Assembly: GCA_003342895.1 (NCBI GenBank)
Contig: PTFA01000312.1
Coordinates: 310,001-374,000 of the forward strand
Reading direction: 5' to 3'
Length of the DNA: 64,000 bases
DNA from: Casuarius casuarius
Taxonomy: Eukaryota; Chordata; Aves; Casuariiformes; Casuariidae
Every line of letters starts with the position of its first letter. The stretch's first letter is position 1. The position numbers and the translations under genes were made by a program. The notes below the pieces were generated by a model. That model ran no database searches, was not told the DNA's origin, and saw only the letters and a program-made list of their open reading frames with translations. This document shows, in pieces, positions 1 to 11,204 of this stretch.

Positions 1-695
1 TAGTAAATATACAGTGTCACAGATTTCACTTGGTCAACTCTTTGGTCAAATTTATTTTGAGTTGCATATGCTCTATTTAAACTAATCTTGCACATTATGC
101 TATTCAGGATATGTTTGAAAAGAGGCCATGTCTATGTGGAATCCTTTTACAGAAAGATTTAATAGGGAACGCAGAAAACATGTTTCTGTAAGCATTGCTG
201 GTGTTCTGCATGACATCTGAAAAAGCAATAATTCAGTGGTGTGTGTGTGTGTGTNTGAATATTTAAGAATTTAAAAAACTGTCCATGTCTTTAACCAAGA
301 AAAAAAAAATCAATAGTGGAACAATACAGCTTAGGCTGGTTAAGGGATGTGCAGGGTTTGGTGGCTGCATTGTTGAAGCTGAAAGCCAGTGCTATAGTTA
401 CAAATGAATGGTTTACCAACTCTAATTGTGGGGAGCAGTGATATGGGGCGGGGGGTAGATCAATACTTTGCAACTTACTCCAAAAGCGATAAAAGATTTG
501 AAGTGTCACGGAGAAAATTCAGTTTTGTAAATATTGCAGAACTCATTCTTCATCTGTGAAAAGGCCTGTCCTCCATGTATATTGAACTAACAGTAGCTTT
601 TAATAAAAGGATTGCACACAAGTTATTTATTTAATTTGCAGTTATAGTCGACTCTTTTTTTAAAAACTTTAGCAACTGATTCTTCTTGCTTTTAG
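1..695. other. Intron or upstream non-coding sequence of the gene ending at 823
   Basis: I see no convincing exon here. The last 25 bases form a good 3' splice region: a branch-point-like aactgat at about 674-680, then a pyrimidine tract and tttag ending at 695. A (GT)n run lies at 239-256 and is interrupted by an N. If 696-823 is a real exon, this stretch is the end of its preceding intron. A possible 88-base exon at 110-197 was considered and rejected because its phase does not fit. Confidence 0.35.
239..256. repeat. (GT)n microsatellite
   Basis: About eight GT units with a single undetermined base at 255. An ordinary dinucleotide repeat. Confidence 0.9.
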
Positions 696-823
696 ATTTG
701 ACTTTAGCAACGCAGTTGTTCTTTGATGCAGCTGCCAGAAAATTTCATAAGCTGCGAGAAAGTCTGTGGGGCAGCAACAGTAAGGACGCNCTGCTGATGT
801 GGCAAGAGACCAAAATTCCATGA
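696..823 (+). CDS. Putative last coding exon of an unidentified upstream gene
   Basis: The sequence shows a branch-point-like aactgat, a pyrimidine-rich tract and an AG at 694-695. These are followed by 41 open codons that end in TGA at 821-823. The exon enters with two bases of a split codon (phase 1). The peptide is protein-like: it starts LTLATQLFFDAAARKFHKLR, continues through a Trp-Gly-Ser-Asn-Ser stretch, and ends MWQETKIP. An amphipathic helix around AAARKFHKLRESLW is plausible. I do not recognise the family. An AATAAA signal about 1.2 kb downstream is consistent with a terminal exon. The coding call rests on splice-site quality and composition only. A 41-codon open stretch can occur by chance, and one codon contains an N (Ala regardless). 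It does not belong to PTPN3, whose start codon lies 24 kb downstream. Confidence 0.42.
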
Positions 824-2045
824 CAGATTTCAGAACTTGGCAGCACTACTTTTGTAGTAGGGCAGCTGTCTTAATTGTAGCTTTCTCTTCATTATTCAGT
901 GGATTTTAAGTTTATCCTCCAACTTTGGTTATGTGTATTTCCTATTCATATTGAAAATGCACACCTGGTAAAAGGTATCTGGAGGAAGCTGGCAGTTTGG
1001 CACCTGGGAACTGATAAGGTTTCAGGATTATAGGGAACAGATTTTTTTAGTAACTAGGAAGTGGTAGTGCTTAGTAATGAAAAATGTTATCTATTATCTT
1101 ATGCTTTTTCTGAGCAGATTGGTCATTATTTTTCAGATAAATATTTAAACATGCTTTCTGTCTTGATATTTGGTACCTTGAGCATCTAACTGATCGAACG
1201 TGTGAGCCTGCTGTTTACTATTCACTTGAGAAGCACTTCCATGGTTAACAGTGTTCTTCTTTTGGTCAGTGCACTATATATCCCTATCCCGCTGCAATGA
1301 ATAGGTTGAATGCATGGGCGTGCAACTTCACAAATCTTCAAAATGTGAAACAAACACCTGTCTGCAAACATAATAATAGCAAACTATTTCTATTAACAGT
1401 GGATGTGTTTCTGGAACATGGTTATACAATAGTTAACCCCCCCCCCATGGCTATTCGCAGATATGCAGTTGCATTCTGCGCAAGACCTTTGTTATAGTGA
1501 AGCGGTCTATTCACCTATTCATTTACTATTAAGTGGTGGGTGTGCTTTGAAATGACCCTTTTGATACCGGCGGCCTGTTTGGTAAACACCCAAGCGTAAG
1601 TAATTGTCACTTTTTTTCACCATTTCCTTAGAGATTTAGTTCCATACCAATATACGATGTTATGTGAAAGTGAACTTAAATACTTAATTTCTAACTCCTT
1701 AAGATGAGAAACACTTCATTTTTGTTTTCTAGCCAAGTACTGTATTGAGGGTTCTAAAAAGAAGTTCATTGTCTCGTTCTAAGGATGATGATGATTATTA
1801 TTATTATTTTTAAACTGGAATGTAAAACAACTTCTGGAAGCAGTGTTCCAAGTGCTCGCTGCAGCCTGTATCCTGACCGTTGAAACAGATTTTTGCCTCT
1901 CACTGGCGTGATTTTTTTTTATTATTTTTTTATATTTTTTTTTATTTTTTTGCTGTTTTCAGTTGTGGAACTTGTATATTGATGCAATGGAATTACAATC
2001 CTTAACTCTTTCTTGTAAAAATAAAGTTATTTTTCCTTATCAATA
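824..2045 (+). other. Putative 3' UTR of the upstream gene
   Basis: This stretch is AT-rich and non-coding, between the TGA at 821-823 and an AATAAA at 2020-2025. It includes a C10 run (1437-1446) and a T-rich block at about 1911-1952. No other gene is visible. It is only a UTR if the exon at 696-823 is real. Confidence 0.35.
2020..2025 (+). terminator. Canonical AATAAA polyadenylation signal
   Basis: The AATAAA sits in a tcttgtaaaaataaag context. A U-rich stretch (gttatttttcctt) follows within 15 bases, as expected for a cleavage site near 2035-2045. AATAAA is frequent by chance in AT-rich DNA, so support comes mainly from its position after the putative terminal exon. Confidence 0.4.
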
Positions 2046-3452
2046 TGAACAGACAAGCACAACTATATAGTAACTTAGTGTTTTACACTTGCTTTTTTTC
2101 CCCACTAATTCATTTCTGTTGAAAACCTGTGTTAAATTGGTCATTTTATTGCATGCCCATTTATATTGAATTGAGTATATTGGCTGCAGATCCTTTGATA
2201 GAAGTATGATTGATTTTTACACTGCCACTTAGTTAACTATACTCAGTTTCTAAACAGATATATCTTGCTTGGGAGTAATTTAAGTTTTTGTGCCAATCAA
2301 ATAGTATGACTCAATGGAATATGAAGCCAGGTATATTCAGAATAGAACTAATAGTGAAGGAAATTGGTCACTAGAATAACTCGCTGTTATTTATGGTGAA
2401 TTCTTGATTCTGAATTCATGAATTATACAGATAATGTTTTTTTAAAAAAAGAAATCCTGACAAAGCAAAACCATGGCACAGCAGTTCTGTGACCTTTTTA
2501 TATAGCAAATCAAGCTTACTTATAATGTATTTTCTATTTTTCTTAGTTGCGCATGTATTCTGACTTGTTCTTAAACATTTTTGATGGATAACATACATAT
2601 GTAATAGCATCTGCTGAGCTTACTTTATGAATGGAACTGAGGTCTTAACAAGTGAGACTTTAGAATCTGATATATTGCAGTCTAAAGCTAGCCATATGAT
2701 CAGATATTCTGAAGAGAGAGATTTTGTTAAAATTATCAATTATAAACTCTGTTACTTGTTAACTTGTGTATGTTTTGGCATTTGGCTTATTTAAAAATAG
2801 TGACATGTTTTATGCTAGGGNTTTTTTTTAATTACCTAGGCAATAAATTTTTCCAAGCATAAGANAATTCTTTTAAAATACTTCTCTTTTGGGTGTCAGA
2901 GAACTGTCTTTTGCTTCTTTCTGCCTTTTGCTTCTTTAAGCTGTGATGAAAAAGAGAAATCAAGATGTTGCTTAGTCTACCAAGTGCCCATTTGTTTACC
3001 AAAGGCAAAAGTAACTTTTGTTTTGTCCTATGTCCTTCCCTGCTCCTTCCCTCCGCCACCCAGTTTTCCTCTTCCCCCAAATATTTGTAAACAGAAAACT
3101 AACTAAAATGTCAAATTCAGTTTCATTCCCTACATTTCTTAGTTTAGTAAAATTACTTCTATGCCAAAAATAACATGCTGATTGTTATGACTTTTCCATT
3201 GCAAAAGTAGATTTTAGACCAAATGTTGAGAAGCTCTGAAAAACTTGTTAACAGTACCGGGTCGATTGTATGCATATTAATGTTTCTGAGTTGTCAGGTA
3301 TACCTAGAATTGTGTAACAGCCTTTCTTGATTACATATGGCTCACATCCTTCATTGAAGCTCATTTGCTTTTCTTTCTGGCATTGAGGAGAAAAACTAGC
3401 TTTACAACAATTTACTGTACATTACAAAGTAAAGTTGAACTCTTAACACGGC

Positions 3453-3476
3453 GGGGGGGGGAGGGGGAGGGCGGGG
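3453..3476 (+). repeat. G-quadruplex-forming G-run cluster
   Basis: Four G runs of 9, 5, 3 and 4 are separated by single bases (A, A, C). This fits the strictest short-loop quadruplex pattern on the + strand. It begins a roughly 120-base stretch with more CpG than its surroundings (to about 3570). Confidence 0.8.
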
Positions 3477-5589
3477 AGAAAGCCTGTTTTACTGGCTCGG
3501 TCAGATGACAGCGTCGAGTGATCAGAGTATGCACCTTTCACCAGCAGATAAGGTCGTACAGTGTGACGAGTCTAGGTTTGTTAGTCTTCTTCCTTTCCAT
3601 CCATTGAGATCCATTTTGGCAATCTGATGCCTGACGAATAAGCAAGGTGAAAGTTTCCATTTCCTCAGTACTATTCATTTTAATGTGCTGTCAGGTGACC
3701 CACAACAACTTTGGATCAAGCGTTAACCACCTGAATCTATTTTGTTGTCTTAAGAGCATGTTGGTTGTTAGTTCCTTGTCCCTTACTCTCTGAATCTGTT
3801 TGTTAGCTTCAGCAAATTTTATAAAAAATTTAGATGTCTTAAAGATAGTAAGGTCCCTATGAATTAAATGAAAAAATTGTGTAGGAAAAAGATTCGTATA
3901 GAAGAGGCTCTTAGGTTGGAGCCTTCAGTAAGGAAAGGGCTGCAGTGTGGGGCTCAGCAGTTACCGAGTATGTCTTGCCTGCAGTGTAATGAGTGAGCAG
4001 GTGCCTGACTTGGACTCAACTACCAGTGTTGCCTCACTTTATGTAGCCTGATGAATGGCTGGGCAAGAAGAGAGAGATGGTAATACTGAAGCATATTGGA
4101 GAGTCAAAGGCTTGGTGTCAGAGAGTAATGGAGAAGAGGAGCTCAGATTTGGAGAGATGGCAGCTTAGGATTGTAAAACAAAAACCTGTAGGAAAGCCAG
4201 CTTTGCTAGTTGTGTTGTTCACAGACCAGTTTTCTTCCATTGTCTTCACCACCTTTCTCACAGTTTCTTCTCAGGAATTATGATCTCTGTTCTAGTCAGT
4301 GTTGTACCTGGCCATTTTTGTGAAGATTAATATTCTTTTTTCTTTCAAGTTTCTTTAGTTTTAGAATTGAAGATCTACATCAGCTTGGTCTCTGTTGTTA
4401 GAAGAACAAGTCTTGCTTGTAATACCATCTATAGTAAGAGAAGTTGCCAGGATATACCTGATAACTCTGAATAGACTGATCTTTGAATGGTTTGAAGTAA
4501 GCATGTGGTGTGTGGTCAGCCCTGGTTCATGCTTATAGCTGTGGATTTCATACAAAGCTTTGGTTAAAGCAGTGACATGAAGGCTCAGAATCCAAATTCT
4601 GATCATTCTAGCTGAGCAAATGAGAAACTAGATACCTGACTTATAAGAGGTGATGCTACTAGACCCCTAAGTACAGTGAATGCCTTGGTCAGCCAAGGTC
4701 TATATAAGTGCTGTATGAAGGGAGAATGTGCAGACTAGGAAATATCCAAAAAGAGCATTTAAAGATATATACCATGCACTGAATTTTGAATTCTGCTATT
4801 TTCTGGAGCTTGCATATTTGCTTAATATACATATAAAATAACTGACCAATTATGAAATGCATGATAGTCACAAAATGGCAGTTTACTGTTGAAGGATACA
4901 GCATGTAACTGATTTAAATATCAGAGAAAGTCATAGACTAGAGCGTTTGGATCCCAGCTGTTGGACAGTTACACTGTGTGCTTTTCGGGAAGTGGTGTAG
5001 AGTTACACTTGCTACTTACTGGACTGCCCTGAATAAAGAAACTTGTATAACTAATCTGTTGCCAAGTTGTGCATTGCACAAAGCTAAGTGAGTCTGGTCC
5101 CTGGAAGAGATGGGATTAGTAGTATGTGATCACCCTGGCATGCCTTTAGCATTCAGTAGGACAGAGTGACCAGTGGCAGAGGTAGACACTGAAAGAGGTC
5201 AGTAATACATTACCAAAATATTCAGTAATATCCAAACAATTTGAGCAGTTAGATGTATTGTAGTCGATGTGTATATATAGTAAACTGTAGTTACTTAAAA
5301 TAAGTGTTCTGCGGACATAAGCTTCTAATAATTATACCTGCTGCATTTCTCATGTTAAGATATAACAATTTTCTAGTGGTGGATAATTCTTGCAATACAA
5401 AAATTTCAGTTTTCACTTCATACTTAGAGTATGAGTTACCTGACAGTGTGATACATTAGGATAGCATGTTGAATTTGAGGGTCTGGTTCTTAGTGTACTG
5501 AACTACTTGTTTGCTCCTCTTAGTGTGTTTGGAATTTTTTCATAGATATCTGGATATAAGAAAAAGAATTCCTTATCTTGAAAACAATT

Positions 5590-5772
5590 AAATACTGGAA
5601 TAGATTGCTCAAAGAACTATTGGAGTCTTCCTCAGTGGAAATATTCAAGATCTGGCTCAATAATGGGACCCTGGATAACCTGATTTAAAGCCCTGCTTTC
5701 AACAAAAGTTTGACCAGGTGGTTTCCAGAGGTCCCTTCCAACCTAGACTTTTTTTTATGATTCTGTGATTTA
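5590..5772 (+). mobile_element. Decayed CR1 LINE, 3' end
   Basis: The text follows the known order of the avian CR1 3' end. It has a GGAATAGATTGCTCAAAGA-type segment, a GGAGTCTTCCTCAGTGGA segment and an AAATATTCAAGA segment. The hallmark CCAGAGGTCCCTTCCAACCT comes next, and the terminal repeat ATGATTCTGTGATT closes it at 5758-5771. The 5' part is lost, as is usual for CR1. Many substitutions point to an old insertion. Confidence 0.88.
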
Positions 5773-6950
5773 GTTCATGTATAACCATGTTTTTCTATAA
5801 TATTGGTGATAGCTTAATCCTATAAAAATAACATGAATCTTGTTAAAATAACAGATTTTGACAGACTTTGTTCTGCTGAAAATAAATGTGGGAAATAAGT
5901 CCCCCAGTACAAATCTTCACCACCACTCAACAGTAGTTGCTGTAGGAGCTGACCTGTTGTTCTGTATAGGAGAAACAGCCATAATGCTAATATTAGTAAT
6001 TATTCTTATTTATATGAGAGCAGAATCGAAAGCGAAGAAAGAGCTCTCAGTCAGGTTGCCTCCTATAGGATTTTGCTTGATATATAACAACCTGATAAAG
6101 CAGTGTTTAAAAACCTTGTTTCAAAGAGAGGCGGAAAACAGTTAACCAGCTGTACCAGCTGCTCTTTTTTTTCCCCTTCATTGGTTATATGTAAATCAAA
6201 TGATGAATGCCTAACTGAAGGGGATTTTATGGGTGAGTATGTATCTTTATATTGCAAAATGAACTGTGTGTGTTAAGGCAAACTTATGAATGGCAGATAT
6301 ATACTTTCAAGACAGTTGGAAGTGATCAAAGCCTCATTTGTTTTATGACTTCGTTATTAACCAGGCCTTTTCAAAATGACAACCTTTAGTGGTTGGACTT
6401 TCTACAGCAAATCTTTTCTTGCTTTTGTCACAACAGTTCATTGCAGAAAACATTCAAAAATCATTGTAAGCTTGTTACATTCCCTGTAAGAGTATGCTGT
6501 GTAGCCTTTCAAATTTTGCTAAGGAAATTCTGCAGTGTAGCAGCTCAGAAAATAATGCCAAGGTCTGTGTTAGCATGGTGATGTCTGTGTAATCGGTGAA
6601 ATGTGCATAATGCATCAGAGAGCCTCAAACTTTAAACCCAGTCTTTAGAGACTGAGACTTCAGTAGCTGTTAATGGAAATAACCAAGTCCTGTAAGCCTC
6701 TTTTTGAGAAAATATGCTTAAAAACACAGACATTCAAAATCTTGTGTACTAGTGCACTTACTTCCATATACATTTAAGTGTAGGGACTAGTTGGCTGCAT
6801 TATGATTTGTGTTGAGTTTGGTTAGCAACTTTCTGGGTACTATTTCATACACTCAACTTTTCAGCCAAAGCCAAATAATTTATATGCCTGTTTGACAGTG
6901 ACTCCATTACCTCTGAATTTTCCTTTTACTCTGTCTCTCTCTCTTGGTTT

Positions 6951-6969
6951 GGGGGAGGGTGGGGTGGGG
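6951..6969 (+). repeat. G-quadruplex motif followed by GGAC/GACA tandem
   Basis: G runs of 5, 3, 4 and 4 are separated by single A/T bases. They are followed directly by a short acggacggacagacaga tandem (6970-6986). A CT-rich tract (ctctctctctct) precedes it. Confidence 0.75.
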
Positions 6970-7172
6970 ACGGACGGACAGACAGATGACCAAGGCAGTT
7001 GTTCTAGCTTGTAAAGAGTCATTTAGTAGGGAAAAATTGTTAACCAGATGAGTGTTCCTCTAAAGTAAAAGCCTTCCATTTCTTACCTGCTGTATTGTTG
7101 CTATAGATTAGGGTTTTTTCTGTTTATCGTTTCACATCATCTTCTTTCTTTCCGTCTAGATCAACTATACTT

Positions 7173-7185
7173 CCCCCCCCCCCCC
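7173..7185. repeat. C13 homopolymer
   Basis: Thirteen consecutive C bases after a pyrimidine-rich stretch. Exact length in a draft assembly is uncertain. Confidence 0.8.
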
Positions 7186-7261
7186 AGCACCTAACCACTG
7201 TAGGACCTGTCAGTGAAGTTGGGAATGAAGTGCTTCCATTCTGTTTGCCTATGAGAAGAGA

Positions 7262-7299
7262 TGTTTAATATATACATACATATATATATATTTTTTTTC
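7262..7299. repeat. AT/ATAC microsatellite with T8
   Basis: TATA and CATA units (tatatacatacatatatata) run into a T8 tract. Low-complexity sequence. Confidence 0.75.
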
Positions 7300-10200
7300 C
7301 TGACTTTCTAGAATACTAGCAGCCGTGACAGACCGTATTCAAACATACAGCACTGCTTCCAGCACTGGCATTGCTGTTACCTTTCTTTATTGATAGCTAG
7401 ATTTATGATCAACTCCTGTCTGCACAATTACAAATATAGTGATTGAGGTGATAGCTTCCCTTGGGGAGGAATGGGGAAGGAGAAAAGACACCCAAAACAG
7501 GCTAGCCCTAAAATAAAGGGAGACCCTGTTTTAAATGTTTGTTATTGCCAATTAGTCCATTTTCTAACAAGCAGGGAATGCATAGGATTCACATCAGGTT
7601 TGTTCTCAGCAATAAGAGCAAACTTTCTAAATTAATACACATCTCAGGTATTTTGGAAATGCCACCTTTTGTCATTGTGAATGTGCTCGTTTCCCAATAT
7701 CGAATTATTACTGTTCGATTAATGAGATTTTTTTGAGACTCCATGTTCAGTTACAGTGGAGCAGAAGGGTGCAGTGAGATGCACTCATGTTTTCTGTTTG
7801 ATGACATAGATCTTCTGCTCAGTGGTGCAAAAGAGTGGGCTGGTAGTCTGAGTTCTTTGAACTGCTCACTTCAGAGGGAAGCTGTTGTGGTCTAGCACAG
7901 CCAGAGCTCATTTCTAGATTCAGTTTTAAAGCCTAGTATGTGGTTCAGCTTGCAGTGTAAGAAAATTGATGGCATTGGAAGCAAATGGTGCTCTGAGGTT
8001 TGGATTTCCGGAAACAGTTACCACAGGAAAGTGGCCAGCTGAAACTGACTTCTTTCAGAAATACAGAATGCATGTTTTACCAGTAGAAATAGACAGTTCT
8101 CTGCTTCTTGCTCGTAAGCTGTCTCAGTTGCCTGTAGTATGACAAAGTTAACTTTCTTTTCTTCTTTTATTTTGCTTTAACTTGTCTATCAATGTTATTC
8201 CAAAAGAGAGATCACTTGCTTGTAAATATTTTTAATCCCTTCTTTACTGCACTTGGAACAGGAGTTGTATTTTGACACTGAATTCCTGAGACTTGATATC
8301 AGTGGATTTGATGGAGATCTGATATAACCTTTTGGCTAGCAGCTGGACTCATAAATTTAGGAAAACGAGCTACAGCCTCATAGGGAATTGATTTTTACTT
8401 AATCTGCTTCGATCGTGTGCTCTTTGCCCTCAAGACATTTGATTATTACTGTTAAAATAGTAATCTTATCCCTGTGGAACAAATTACAGTATGACTTTTC
8501 TGATTCAGAGTTACTCAAATAAGAATGCTTAGTCAATCCACCTAGTACATGTATCTACAAAAATCTTTCTTAGAAGTTTAGTACACCACAGTGTACATCA
8601 CTAATTTAATTTTTTATATCCTTTGCAATATTGTCAGTTTTTTTCCTGAATGGTTTAGTGGTGTTCATTTAGCATAAAGGCTTTTTTATGGTAGGAAGTA
8701 GTTTGGTAAACCTGGATACAAAAGTGTGATTAGAAACTTGAAGTGAGGGAATGAAGAGTGCTTCTGTCGGAAGAACNTAATTTATGTGGTCTTTGATGAT
8801 GGCTGTAATAATGTTACTGGGTGGAATTGCCATCTTTATTCTTCAGAGGTTTTCATTTCCTTCCTTTTGGGGATGGTAATAGAGTGGAGTTGGGGAGCTG
8901 GCCTGCACGGGTTAGAAGTGAATGCTGACATTGTGCATGGAAGGTAATGCATGTGTCTGGTCACTGTCAGTCAGCACTACGTATTTGAGTAATGTTGTAG
9001 AAAAAGATGATCAATTCTGCGATAAGAGAATGCCAAATAATTTAACAAGATGTATTCAGCTCCCTGACCAAGCTGTGCAGATAATATTTGAGATTGATTA
9101 GGGCTAAAAAGCAATGTNGTCAGGGAAAACCTTCAGGCTCAGTACAAAATTGTACTATCAAATATTAATGGAGGGAAACTGATAAAAGATGCCCAAACTT
9201 CAAAGGGCATTAAGAAAAACTCTTGCATTTCACAGCAATTGACGATCTATATTTAGTAAAATATACTTTTTTTAAGTGGTGCTAGTAGGGATTTGTACAA
9301 TAAGTACATCACCCATACTAAATCCTTTCTTTCTGGCTCTGATCTTCTAGTTCGTTAGGAAAAATCTTTCGTTGTTTTAATGATACCAGATAACCCCCCT
9401 CTGCTATCTTATCTACTCTAATTTCTTCCTTCTCCACTCTCTGCATTGCTTTCATATTCTTGTTAGTGTTTGCTTTGTTCCAACCTATTGCATTATGCTT
9501 TTACTCAGTTTGTTTTATGGCTGATTTGCTTATTCTGTTTGGAACCCCTTATACTCNTCAGGTCCTACATTAATCATGATTCAATTAGTCCTATCAATTC
9601 TGATTTATTTTTTCATCTGAACATTATCTGATCTAATGCTTTCTAAGATTGATAGAAAGTGAAGTCCTTTTTTTCATAAATGCGGTAAGAACAAGACAAG
9701 GAGGCATTCTCTCTTTCTTTTTTTTCCACATGGTTTTGAACTGCTTGCCAGCCAGTGCTGTGTTATGAAGTTCTCTTAGCCTTCCCTTTCAAACATGCTG
9801 CTGTGCTCGTTGTCTGTTGGCTGCTTTTGACTTGCAGACTCAGGATAGGTAGCCTGTAACTGCGTTCAATCTCCGACAAACCTCTGCTACCACTTACTCT
9901 GACTAGTTTTTCATATGGCATTTATTTTTAAAAGATTCCTGTTCCCGTCATATTGCTTCAAAAAGGGCTGTCGCTACTTCCTGAATTTAACTCTGATGAA
10001 GGTTACCTACCTTGCATATCAATTTCAATGAAGTTTTGGCTGGATTTGACAGTTAATAAATCCCTATTACATGCTGAAGGTGCCCCCCCCTTCATATTTT
10101 TGAGACTAACTCGCTTAGGTGAAATTCTAGGTTTTATTAGTAGTAGAAAAGTGTATGTGGCAGAGGTCAGAGTTTGGTTCCAAAGATCAGCTGCAGGTTG

Positions 10201-11168
10201 AGTGCATTCATCATGTGTAAATATTGATGTCACATTTAGAAAGTTCTTGTGGGCAAGCAGACCACTTGGTCATGATGAGACATTTTGTGCTAGAAAAGTA
10301 ATTAAGATTAAATAAACTAAGCTGAGTAATTTTTAGAGGTGTAGTGTGTAGGGTAGGCAGTCTGGAATAAAGGTCATTATCCTTGTTACTGAACTCAACA
10401 TAAGCTTAAATATTAGGAATCTATATAAAGGTTTAGCTAATAGCTTTTATATTAAGTAGCTAATCTAAATCAGTTACCAAAGCAAAATAAGCTTGACAAT
10501 ATTGTTTGAAGTATTAATTTCAACTTGATTTCTCCTTTCAAGCTCTTGATACAATCCGATGTTTTCAGGTAGACTGTCTGTTTTGTCATTGATTTGGCAT
10601 ACTGCTTTCTTTTGGCTGATTGACTAATCCTAAGCAGAACCAGAACATAGTATTGTGCTTTCAAGCAACTTTTGTTTTGATACCTTTCCTTTAAAATACA
10701 TTTCTAGTTTATTACAGGGTTGTAAAAGAAGCAAGAAAGAAAGCATTAATAATTCTGGACTTTTGTCCTCTTTCTCAGTCCAACTGTATTGTGATTATAG
10801 TTCTGATTTGATAAGGTGCTACAATGCACTCCCTCTTCTTTTCCAACCCTTCCATATTATGTTTTGAGGAATTTGCCTATTGGGAAGCATTACTTGCTAC
10901 TACTGCCATGTGAAGTGCCTAATGGTGGGGGAACCTGGACAGATTCGTTGGATCTCACCACTCTAAACAACTTCTCTGTTTTGCTCCTGTTTCTGTAGAA
11001 AGCTGCAAAGCTGGCACTGTGCCCGCATTCCTCTGTAATCAGTTGCCACAGCATGCTAAGATTGCTTTGAGGGAAGTAGATAAATATTTTACCTGTCAGC
11101 TGAGAATACAAAAGCTGAAATAGGAAGAATTGGGGAATGTAAGATCTACTTGGGAAAGCTTGATTTTG

Positions 11169-11204
11169 TATGTGTGTGTGTTTGTGTGCGTGCGCATGTG
11201 CGAA
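11169..11204. repeat. Degenerate (GT)n/(GC)n microsatellite
   Basis: TG repeats interrupted by TTTG and by GCG/CGC units. Alternating purine-pyrimidine sequence of this kind can adopt Z-DNA. Confidence 0.7.

Noticed and set aside
110..197. A possible 88-base exon between ctattcag and gtaagc upstream of the putative terminal exon
   Set aside because: Open in one frame with acceptable splice sites, but its exit phase does not fit the phase-1 entry needed at 696, and the peptide is not recognisable.
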